From: Colimorpha sp045642445
GTDB taxonomy: Bacteria > Bacteroidota > Bacteroidia > Bacteroidales > P3
DNA length: 5,208 nt
Reading direction: 5' to 3'
NCBI GenBank assembly: GCA_045642445.1
Contig: JAZUIX010000145.1
Coordinates: 1 to 5,208, forward strand
The notes under the pieces are model-generated. The model worked only from the letters and a program-made list of their open reading frames with translations, did not search any database and was not told where the DNA came from. Below are positions 1 to 5,208 of this stretch, in pieces. Both the position numbers and the translations under genes were made by a program. The number at the start of each line of letters is the position of its first letter. Position 1 is the first letter of the stretch.

Positions 1-70
1 AAAGTTACAATTTATTTTTAATCATTTTAAATTAATAGAGTAATCCTTTGGAATATAAATACAAGATATT

Positions 71-1177
71 ATGGCAAAAAAAGATAACGAAGTAGTTTAC
101 TTTGTCAAAGGGGTTGCACCAGGCCTTTTTGGTCAAAAATACTCGAGCAGAGATTATCGCTTTGAAGATGCTTGGGGAAAGAATCAGTTTAATAGTTCAT
201 TTCCTGCTTCCCTCGTAGCATACATGAGTAGCAAAAATGTCAAACCAATATTCATCTGTACCGACAAAGATAATAATGTGGTTCATAGGTATATTGATGC
301 TACAACACTTCTTGGCGTTGACCCGCTGAGTGATGATGCATACTACGATTTTGAGGCTGGTTTCTATCCATTTGAGCAATATTATACGGCTGCAAAGAAA
401 GAGAAAATAGATCTCGTAATGATTAATCGATCATCCGAGAAGGCTGTTCGTGGTCTTGAAGTAAAACTTACTACTTTGCCTGATAATACGACAAAGGATT
501 GTCCTGATGAAGATTATGGCAGTGAGATAGTTGTCCGTTCTCCTACAATATTGTTCCTTGCATGTAGTATTTGTGCATGCTATGACTCGCCAAAGGGAAA
601 GCAGAAACTCCATAGATTGTTGAATACTATTGGTTCGGAAATCAAGAACTGGAGCGAGATTCGCCAAGTAGTTCCGCACTATGATGCTATAAAGTGCGCT
701 ATTGAAAATGTTTCAAAGGATGCCGTGAACAATCAAATTCCGCTCATTATGCAGCCCATTTGGAAAACAGACAGACAACTGACAGACCTTGAAGAAAATT
801 GTTTGGATGTTTTCGTCTGGTCTAATCTCGCAGTAATTCAGATGTGCTTGCGAGAGGCTAATGCTGTTGATGACATTTCTCGCAACCAACGCACTATTAT
901 ATGGCTTTACAAAATGCTTTGGGACTTCACTCAGTTCGACAAATTCAATTACACCGACATAGTAAACGACCTTGCATACAACTACAAGACAGACAAAGCC
1001 TTTGCAATTAGTGGCAAATTGACAAATCCCCTGATGAAGTGCGACGAGTTAACCTCACCTCGTATTTCAAAATTTGAAATCAAGCACATTATCCTTGGCG
1101 ATGGTCAGAAATTCCTACGTCCAGAGAGAAGATTTGATGCATACCTTGTTAGTCACCCAGAATTGTTTCAGAAGTAA
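71..1177 (+). CDS. Probable type II restriction endonuclease, HindVP family
   Basis: Predicted cytoplasmic endonuclease of 368 residues that cuts unmethylated DNA, partner of the methyltransferase that follows. I recognise the family from the N-terminal block with GLFG (18-21) and WGKNQFNSSFPASL (35-48), and from the central block IDLVMIN (113-119) followed by RGLEVKLTTLPDNTT (127-141). D114 and E130-x-K132 fit a PD-(D/E)XK nuclease core. Known HindVP-type enzymes recognise GRCGYC; that this one does is inference. The length is in the range I would expect for the family and no frameshift is visible. The start at 71 is chosen because the conserved block begins soon after it and the upstream bases are A/T-rich and non-coding. 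The stop TAA touches the methyltransferase ATG, so the two are probably translationally coupled. No controller (C) protein gene is seen. The family call is from memory of conserved motifs, not from a search. Confidence 0.78.
   Translation: MAKKDNEVVYFVKGVAPGLFGQKYSSRDYRFEDAWGKNQFNSSFPASLVAYMSSKNVKPIFICTDKDNNVVHRYIDATTLLGVDPLSDDAYYDFEAGFYPFEQYYTAAKKEKIDLVMINRSSEKAVRGLEVKLTTLPDNTTKDCPDEDYGSEIVVRSPTILFLACSICACYDSPKGKQKLHRLLNTIGSEIKNWSEIRQVVPHYDAIKCAIENVSKDAVNNQIPLIMQPIWKTDRQLTDLEENCLDVFVWSNLAVIQMCLREANAVDDISRNQRTIIWLYKMLWDFTQFDKFNYTDIVNDLAYNYKTDKAFAISGKLTNPLMKCDELTSPRISKFEIKHIILGDGQKFLRPERRFDAYLVSHPELFQK
1064..1080. repeat. 17-bp perfect palindrome inside the endonuclease gene
   Basis: Two perfectly complementary 8-base arms (ATTTCAAA and TTTGAAAT) flank a single central A, about 100 bases upstream of the methyltransferase start. 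The spacing would suit an operator for an internal promoter that lets the methyltransferase be made independently of the nuclease. It lies inside coding sequence and A/T-rich DNA, so chance is a real alternative. No promoter is clearly visible next to it. Confidence 0.3.
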
Positions 1178-2596
1178 ATGAGAGTAGTTGATCTTTTTTG
1201 CGGATGTGGAGGCCTCAGCCTTGGCTTTGAGAAAGCAGGAATGGAAGTCGTAGCTGGTTTTGACAACTGGCAGGATGCTCTTACCGTCTACCGCAATAAT
1301 TTTAGTCATCCGGCATTCCGTGTCGACCTTATGGATGTGGAGGGGGCGGTGGAAAAGATACGTCCATTCGCCCCAGACATGATAATTGGAGGTCCTCCTT
1401 GCCAAGATTTTTCGTCAGCAGGAAAACGCGATGAGAACAATGGGCGTGGCGATCTTACGGTATGCTATGCACGCATCATTGCAGCCCTCCGTCCGCAATG
1501 GTTCGTTATGGAGAATGTGGAGCGTATAATGAAAACACAAAAGTTGCAGGATGCTCTCGCAATCTTCCGAGAAGCTGGTTATGGTACAAGCTATACTGTT
1601 TTGAATGCGGCATTGTGTGGTGTTCCTCAGCGTCGCAAACGATTCGTGATGATTGGTCGAATAGGTGCCGAAAACGACTTTATGCAAACCACCATTCGTG
1701 AAAATCTTGCCGACCATGAAATGAGTGTGGCTGAATACTTTGGAGACAAACTGGATATAAAGTATTATTATCGTCATCCTCGCAGTTATTTCCGCCGTGG
1801 CATCTTCAGCACGGACGAACCAAGCCCAACAATTCGTGGGGTCAATCGACCAATGCCACAAGGCTACAGTCTCCACCCCGGTGATCCCGTCAATACACTC
1901 GAAGGAATCCGTCCCCTCACCACCAAAGAACGCAGTATGATTCAAACCTTTCCTGAAGATTTCTCGTTCGAAGGCACAAAGACCGATGTCGAGCAAATGA
2001 TAGGTAATGCTGTACCAGTAAATCTCGGCTATTTTGTTGCTGATGCCATTTTTAGGTACTCTGGAGAAAAAAGAGTTGTCAATAAAATAAGCAAACCTCG
2101 GGTAAAGCAACTCAACCTCTTTGATCTATTTAATCAATACGAACTAGAACCAATCACTCAGAACTACGAGGTTTGTGAGGGTGTTGAGATTGAATACGGC
2201 TCGAAAAGTATTCTTCAAAAATCGCCCATCGACATCACTAAGAACCTCCTTATCTGCAATGTGAAGAAGGACAACTGGGAACAATACCTTGACGGCTCTG
2301 CCAAGATTTACTATACAGGCCAAAAATTCCCTACTACTGTTGCTCTCAACAAACTCTACTATTTCATGCCCTACCTCTCTGGCAAGGGCATCCGCGACCT
2401 CTATTACATCAAAATTGCTCGTCTCGGCTACCGCAAAGAAGGTCAGGTGAACGAGGACAAGAACGATCTCCGACTGGTGTTTGAGATAGAACGTGTTGGT
2501 CAACTTTTCGATGACTATAAGAAGGTGAAACTCGAAATTTGGAGGACATATACAGATACCACGATGGAGAAGGTGATAAAACAAGAAGGGCAATGA
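1178..2596 (+). CDS. DNA (cytosine-5-)-methyltransferase with C-terminal extension
   Basis: Transfers a methyl group from S-adenosylmethionine to C5 of cytosine in the target of the neighbouring nuclease, protecting host DNA. The catalytic domain (about 1-296) has its motifs in normal order: SAM-binding DLFCGCGGLSLGF (5-17); GGPPCQDFSSAGKR (71-84) with nucleophile C75; ENV (112-114); QRRKR (151-155); a short target-recognition region before SPTIRG (216-221); RPLTTKERSMIQTFPEDF (245-262); and GNAVPVNLG (276-284). All key residues are present, so it should be active. The protein continues for about 170 more residues (300-472), beyond the usual end of such enzymes. This part has a conserved-looking block around YYTGQKFPTTVALNKLYYFMPY (in 379-402) that I cannot assign; a PUA/EVE-like fold is a guess. 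The ATG directly follows the nuclease stop (TAAATG). Specificity GRCGYC is inferred from the partner only. Confidence 0.95.
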   Translation: MRVVDLFCGCGGLSLGFEKAGMEVVAGFDNWQDALTVYRNNFSHPAFRVDLMDVEGAVEKIRPFAPDMIIGGPPCQDFSSAGKRDENNGRGDLTVCYARIIAALRPQWFVMENVERIMKTQKLQDALAIFREAGYGTSYTVLNAALCGVPQRRKRFVMIGRIGAENDFMQTTIRENLADHEMSVAEYFGDKLDIKYYYRHPRSYFRRGIFSTDEPSPTIRGVNRPMPQGYSLHPGDPVNTLEGIRPLTTKERSMIQTFPEDFSFEGTKTDVEQMIGNAVPVNLGYFVADAIFRYSGEKRVVNKISKPRVKQLNLFDLFNQYELEPITQNYEVCEGVEIEYGSKSILQKSPIDITKNLLICNVKKDNWEQYLDGSAKIYYTGQKFPTTVALNKLYYFMPYLSGKGIRDLYYIKIARLGYRKEGQVNEDKNDLRLVFEIERVGQLFDDYKKVKLEIWRTYTDTTMEKVIKQEGQ

Positions 2597-2697
2597 AGTC
2601 GGATAAAGACACAGTATTGGCAATTGTAAAGAAATCAGAAATCGTTCAATGGACACAAAAACACAAGACATCATCGATTGTATCATCAACGATGTGA
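2593..2697 (+). CDS. Possible 34-residue ORF overlapping the methyltransferase stop
   Basis: An ATG at 2593 overlaps the methyltransferase stop as ATGA, a common coupling arrangement, and opens 34 codons (beginning MKSDKDTVLAIVKK) that end inside the start of the next gene in another frame. It would cover the 52-base gap between the two large genes. The first 18 residues look protein-like; the rest overlaps the beginning of the 459-residue gene. It may be a coupling peptide that carries ribosomes to the ATG at 2649, or may mean nothing. No homology is recognised. Confidence 0.2.
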   Translation: MKSDKDTVLAIVKKSEIVQWTQKHKTSSIVSSTM

Positions 2698-4028
2698 GAC
2701 GTAGTTCTGCAGAAGGCAAAGAGAATGTGGGATACATCGACTGGGATGCTCACTTGGAGGAGGTGGGTTCGTTCGGTCAATACCCCAGAGCACAAATGGG
2801 TGCGGCAGAAGTGTACCATGAGGCTATGAAACCATACTATTGGAATTATCTGACAGGTAAGATAAACTGGGCTACGACCAACGGCAACCTGATGGTTTTC
2901 CTTATGAATTCTTTTCGCCTGTTTGATGGCGCTGCTGAATGGATTGCAAAAAAGGGCATACTCACATTCGTCGACAACTGTCTTGACAACGATTGCGATT
3001 GTTCTCACTTTCAGCATTGTTTGCTGGTTTTTATCAAGTTGGGATACAGAAGATTCATACAGGATTGGCCCATTGACGAAATAAATGAGTATTTGGAACG
3101 TCTGGAGGTGGCTCCCGACAACCTACGCGGTGAGTATTTTTGTGCGTTGAGTGCATTCTATCTCATTAACAAAGCGGATGTTGACAACTATACAAAAGAT
3201 GAGATGATTCGGCAGTTGTATGACAACTGGCGTTATCTGACTAACATCTATTCCGTCATGGTGCGAAGCATTGTCGGATCTCTGCTCAATAACTATGCAG
3301 CCATAATCAACACTGTGAAGATTAGCGGATCGTGTCACCATCACATCTATCTGTTCTATGATGCACTAAATCTGCGATTGGACTTTCTCAAGAGCAAATA
3401 CGACGGATTGTCACCAGCGAAGAAAAAAGAAGCTTTACAAAAGTTCGACAAACATTTGGCAGACATTCAGGACATCATGAAGAATACCAAGCAAGAGGAT
3501 GATCTTGAGCAGTTGTGCAGCATCATCTTCGGCAGTGAGTTAGAGGCGGCATTGAATCGCAAGCGATTCATGTCTTACAAGGAACTGGAAACCGAGGCTG
3601 CGTACTGGAAACAACGGAAAAACACGAGCAATATAATAAACTATTACGAACCTGGTAGTTGCGTTTTTAAGGCAGGCAGTTCGCAGAATGGAAACGTTAC
3701 GATTCTTGTAACGAACGAAAAGGACAACACTGACACTTGCACTACAGATGAAATACCGGTAACGAATGACACTGAGCTGTTTCGTTATATACATCCAGGG
3801 GTGGTTGAGAATGGTGAAAGGTTGAAAGTCCACAAGCAAGTACAGAACTTATTGACGCATTTCGGCATACAAGATATATGTGCCCACCTCAAGCAGATGC
3901 ACGACGATAGGCTGGTGCTTCTGCCCGTCAAAGGGGCTCAAGAGATGTTTCTCGAACTGCAACGAATGGGGATGCCCGACAAAGAGGGCTTCGCATTAAA
4001 GACTTTTGAAAAGTACTACCAACGCTGA
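2649..4028 (+). CDS. Uncharacterised 459-residue protein downstream of the RM pair
   Basis: I do not recognise this protein. It has no signal peptide or clear membrane segment, so it is probably cytoplasmic. Residues 1-240 are rich in aromatic residues and look helical, with a Cys/His cluster at 111-124 (CLDNDCDCSHFQHC) that might bind a metal. Residues 240-325 are highly charged and may include coiled coil. A Gly/Ser/Thr/Asn-rich stretch (332-375, with GSCVFKAGSSQNGNVTI) looks like a linker or short beta segment. A compact C-terminal module follows (about 378-459, ending KTFEKYYQR). The start at 2649 is the first ATG in frame after an in-frame TAA at 2604. It lies 52 bases after the methyltransferase on the same strand, shares its low G+C content, and precedes the operon terminator, so it is probably co-transcribed with the RM genes. 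An accessory role in defence is possible; a passenger gene is equally possible. Confidence 0.85.
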   Translation: MDTKTQDIIDCIINDVRRSSAEGKENVGYIDWDAHLEEVGSFGQYPRAQMGAAEVYHEAMKPYYWNYLTGKINWATTNGNLMVFLMNSFRLFDGAAEWIAKKGILTFVDNCLDNDCDCSHFQHCLLVFIKLGYRRFIQDWPIDEINEYLERLEVAPDNLRGEYFCALSAFYLINKADVDNYTKDEMIRQLYDNWRYLTNIYSVMVRSIVGSLLNNYAAIINTVKISGSCHHHIYLFYDALNLRLDFLKSKYDGLSPAKKKEALQKFDKHLADIQDIMKNTKQEDDLEQLCSIIFGSELEAALNRKRFMSYKELETEAAYWKQRKNTSNIINYYEPGSCVFKAGSSQNGNVTILVTNEKDNTDTCTTDEIPVTNDTELFRYIHPGVVENGERLKVHKQVQNLLTHFGIQDICAHLKQMHDDRLVLLPVKGAQEMFLELQRMGMPDKEGFALKTFEKYYQR

Positions 4029-4046
4029 TCTGACAGGTCATTTTTT
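4026..4046 (+). terminator. Weak possible terminator overlapping the stop codon
   Basis: Six pairs including one G-T wobble (4026-4031 with 4035-4040) close a three-base loop and are followed by six T residues (4041-4046). The stem begins on the TGA stop of the 459-residue gene. It is short and probably weak; it may only assist the stronger hairpin just downstream. Confidence 0.3.
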
Positions 4047-4053
4047 GAAAAAT

Positions 4054-4087
4054 AACGGTATTTGAATTATCAAATATCGTTTTTTTT
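4054..4087 (+). terminator. Rho-independent terminator of the RM operon
   Basis: A 12-bp stem (4054-4065 with 4070-4081, one G-T wobble) closes a four-base loop ATTA and is followed by a T run continuing to 4087. It lies 25 bases after the stop of the 459-residue gene and should end the transcript of the nuclease, methyltransferase and third gene. It also insulates the downstream promoter from read-through. Confidence 0.85.
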
Positions 4088-4088
4088 A

Positions 4089-4113
4089 TCTCTTTTTGTC
4101 CGAGAAAAAGAGA
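4089..4113. repeat. Pyrimidine/purine inverted repeat leading into the GAGA array
   Basis: Nine-base arms TCTCTTTTT (4089-4097) and AAAAAGAGA (4105-4113) flank a seven-base spacer. The right arm overlaps the first two units of the 10-bp array, so the left arm may be an inverted copy of the same motif read on the other strand. It follows directly after the terminator and, without a T run of its own, is unlikely to be another terminator. Confidence 0.5.
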
Positions 4114-4170
4114 GAATAATAGAGATTTTTGGAGAAAAACGGAGAAGCATAGAGAAAGGCGGAGAATTTA
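4101..4170. repeat. Seven NGAGA units at exact 10-bp spacing
   Basis: Units begin at 4101, 4111, 4121, 4131, 4141, 4151 and 4161. Positions 2-5 of every unit are GAGA, position 6 is A in six of seven, and the remaining four bases vary but are mostly A/T. Five-base A or T tracts recur at 4105-4109, 4126-4130 and 4135-4139. The spacing is close to one DNA helical turn, so all motifs lie on roughly one face and the DNA may be curved. The array ends nine bases before the likely -33 element of the next promoter, which fits an activator or repressor array. As the operon encodes a primase-like protein, an iteron-like replication role is the alternative. It is too short-period to be CRISPR. Confidence 0.8.
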
Positions 4171-4178
4171 AAAATCCG

Positions 4179-4212
4179 CTTGTAAGTATTTGAAAATAAA
4201 TGTATATCTTTG
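4179..4212 (+). promoter_or_regulatory. Bacteroidetes-type promoter for the primase operon
   Basis: TATCTTTG at 4205-4212 fits exactly the known Bacteroides -7 consensus TAnnTTTG. CTTG at 4179-4182 matches three of four bases of the -33 element TTTG, with a 22-base spacer (about 20 is usual). A perfect TTTG at 4189-4192 is only 12 bases away and too close. Transcription would begin near 4217-4220, giving a leader of about 125 bases. This placement also argues against translation from the ATG at 4200, which would lie upstream of the transcript start. Confidence 0.6.
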
Positions 4213-4219
4213 CAATCGA

Positions 4220-4309
4220 TTTCCCAGGTAACCGAGAGACGGGTCCAAGAGGTGGCGGTGTATGGACCCCACGGCTGCCTCTGTCTCCAAGTCCGCGGGA
4301 GGTCGGAAA
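4220..4309 (+). promoter_or_regulatory. Structured 5' leader with alternative helices, unknown class
   Basis: The G+C-rich leader starts where transcription is predicted to begin and can form nested helices. TTTCC (4220-4224) pairs GGAAA (4305-4309), and GAGAC (4236-4240) pairs GTCTC (4283-4287). Inside these a hairpin of 12 pairs (two G-T wobbles and one G-G mismatch) joins 4248-4260 with 4270-4282. GGGTCC (4241-4246) is perfectly complementary to GGACCC (4264-4269), which lies in the loop of that hairpin. The linkers (one and zero bases) look too short for both helices to form fully, so they probably compete, as in a switch. TCCG (4292-4295) and CGGA (4304-4307) form another small hairpin option. 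I do not recognise a known riboswitch. The remaining leader to 4343 is A/T-rich and holds the ribosome entry region. Confidence 0.45.
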
Positions 4310-4343
4310 CAAACTTTCGTTTAATTTTAAAATGCAAATTATC

Positions 4344-4709
4344 ATGGCAAAGAATCTTTTGAAACAATACCTCATCGACAACACCCGCGTGCTGGTCGAC
4401 AATGAAAAACCCCTCAACGGCTTGCGTCTGCCCGACTGCCGCGTGATGTTCGGCCGAGGACTGGTGCACGTGTCGCCGCGTCCCCGTCGCAACTACAAGC
4501 GGAACGCCTGCGTGTACCGCGACAACGATGTCCGCGTGATGACCCGCCCCGGGCGCTGCTATATGCTCTCCGCCTACATCACCCCCTACGACCTCTGCAC
4601 CCAGGAGGCCTTCGCCCAGAAATGCGGCGAACTGTGGAACGCCCTCGAAGCCGCCCAGCAGCACTACTTCGACACTTTTGGCAACCAAAACATGGAGGAT
4701 CGCGCATGA
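4344..4709 (+). CDS. Small basic protein of unknown function, coupled to primase-like gene
   Basis: A 121-residue protein I do not recognise. The central part is strongly basic (RGLVHVSPRPRRNYKR, 38-53, then further Arg residues to 71), suggesting nucleic-acid binding, while the C-terminal third (about 86-112) looks like an amphipathic helix. There is no signal peptide or membrane segment. The start at 4344 (MAKNLLKQYL) is preferred: the open frame extends back to 4200, but that ATG lies inside the promoter and the intervening codons fall in the structured leader. The ATG at 4332 adds only four residues and is possible. The stop overlaps the next start as ATGA, so the product is probably made in step with the primase-like protein and may work with it in replication of an element. 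Base composition is far richer in G+C than in the genes to the left. Confidence 0.75.
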   Translation: MAKNLLKQYLIDNTRVLVDNEKPLNGLRLPDCRVMFGRGLVHVSPRPRRNYKRNACVYRDNDVRVMTRPGRCYMLSAYITPYDLCTQEAFAQKCGELWNALEAAQQHYFDTFGNQNMEDRA

Positions 4710-5208
4710 TATTCGATTTCTTTAATTCGGTCAAGGCGGCTGCGGGGTGTGTCTGCAGCAAGGAGGTCTACAATAATGCTGTTTTGAGCGGCGAGATGGC
4801 GGAGTTGGCGCATACTATCCATGTCACCCGCACCAAGGAGGCAAGACAAGAACTTAAGAAACAACTGCCTATCGTATGCTGGCAGGCTTCGTTCGGCGGC
4901 AAGGGGCGCAAGAACGCCAACGCCGTGCCCAGCGGATTGTATATGCTGGATATCGACGATGTGGAGTACCCCGGCGACATCATCCAGCGGGCGATGCTGC
5001 GCAGGGAGGAGCTGGACATTGTGTATGTGGCCCATTCCGTGTCGCGGACGGGGGTGCGGATTGTGGCGGAGTGCCGCCCCGAGTTTTCCACCATCAGCCA
5101 GTGCCAGCATTGGCTCAGCCAGGAGCTGGGCGTGGAGTGCGACGAGGCCTGCAAGGATTGGGCGCGGGCTTCGTATCTGGTGCCGGTGCAGTATGTGGCT
5201 TATATGGA
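4706..5208 (+). CDS. Primase-like protein, BT4734/VirE-N type, N-terminal part
   Basis: The first 167 residues of a protein that runs off the window. They match my memory of the BT4734-like N-terminal domain (often labelled virulence-associated protein E N-terminal) in Bacteroidales mobile elements, related to archaeo-eukaryotic primases. The evidence is the metal-binding-type motif LDID (81-84, D82 and D84) after a beta strand, HSVSRTGVRIV (110-120) as the likely second motif, and DEACKDWARASYLVP (146-160), which resembles the conserved Asp...Arg segment of that family. In relatives the domain is commonly followed by a helicase or VirE-like part, which would lie beyond 5208. It presumably takes part in DNA replication of a mobile element. 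The start at 4706 overlaps the preceding stop (ATGA). The family call is good; the exact activity is inferred. Confidence 0.8.
   Translation, partial: MIFDFFNSVKAAAGCVCSKEVYNNAVLSGEMAELAHTIHVTRTKEARQELKKQLPIVCWQASFGGKGRKNANAVPSGLYMLDIDDVEYPGDIIQRAMLRREELDIVYVAHSVSRTGVRIVAECRPEFSTISQCQHWLSQELGVECDEACKDWARASYLVPVQYVAYM

Noticed and set aside
41..51. TTTG at 48-51 after TA at 42-43 as a promoter for the nuclease gene
   Set aside because: TA and TTTG are four bases apart rather than two, and no TTTG is found at the -33 distance. The real promoter may be upstream of the window or too degenerate to call.
1415..2110. Long open frame of 231 codons on the minus strand
   Set aside because: It lies wholly opposite the methyltransferase gene, whose catalytic motifs are unmistakable. 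Its product is rich in Cys, His and Ile with no recognisable motif, as expected of an antisense shadow.
4101..4170. GAGA array as a CRISPR or simple microsatellite
   Set aside because: The 10-base period is far too short for CRISPR repeats and spacers. Only four or five bases of each unit are conserved, unlike a slipped-strand microsatellite.
4241..4282. Stable pseudoknot using both the 6-bp and 12-bp helices of the leader
   Set aside because: The connecting segments are one and zero bases, too short to cross the helices if both form fully, so I describe the helices as alternatives instead.
4213..4309. tRNA gene or tRNA-like element in the G+C-rich leader
   Set aside because: No TTCRANNC-type T-loop box, no acceptor-stem pairing at tRNA distance, and the stems found do not form a cloverleaf.
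4200..4343. ATG at 4200 as an upstream start, adding 48 residues to the small basic protein
   Set aside because: This ATG lies inside the predicted promoter, five bases before the -7 element. The added segment is low-complexity Gly/Pro/Arg translated from the structured leader. The start at 4344 has a typical A/T-rich upstream region.
4086..4688. Open frame of 200 codons on the minus strand
   Set aside because: It is opposite the small basic gene and runs through the array, promoter and leader. The C-terminal part is translated A/T-rich intergenic sequence. A high-G+C coding region on the other strand explains it.

Overview
This window most likely comes from a member of the Bacteroidales or a close relative. 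The support is a partial gene for a BT4734/VirE-N-type primase-like protein, a -7 element of the Bacteroidetes form (TATCTTTG, fitting TAnnTTTG), and A/T-rich translation starts without clear Shine-Dalgarno sequences. Genus and replicon cannot be fixed from the sequence. The first 4 kb is A/T-rich (22 of 60 bases G+C at 181-240; 23 of 60 at 3181-3240). The last 0.9 kb is G+C-rich (40 of 60 at 4441-4500; 35 of 60 at 4921-4980). This suggests two segments of different origin meeting between about 4029 and 4340.

Left segment (71-4028): a compact same-strand operon. First is a probable type II restriction endonuclease of the HindVP family (predicted GRCGYC cutter, PD-(D/E)XK-like residues). Its stop codon directly abuts the ATG of a cytosine-5 DNA methyltransferase, which has all the main catalytic motifs and an extra C-terminal domain of about 170 residues. 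After 52 bases comes a 459-residue protein I cannot assign. The operon ends in one strong rho-independent terminator, perhaps preceded by a weak one. I found no GRCGYC site anywhere in the window.

Central control region (4029-4343): after the terminators lie seven NGAGA units spaced exactly 10 bp apart (4101-4170). A Bacteroidetes-type promoter core follows (4205-4212), then a leader of about 125 bases whose G+C-rich 5' part can form several nested and mutually exclusive helices. This is the most unusual part of the window.

Right segment (4344-5208): a small basic protein of unknown function overlaps by ATGA the N-terminal part of a primase-like protein that runs off the window. It looks like the start of a mobile-element or phage-like replication operon. 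The phased array and structured leader would be its control region, and the array could alternatively be a replication-related binding array. The restriction-modification cassette may be cargo beside this element, or the two may simply be neighbours.
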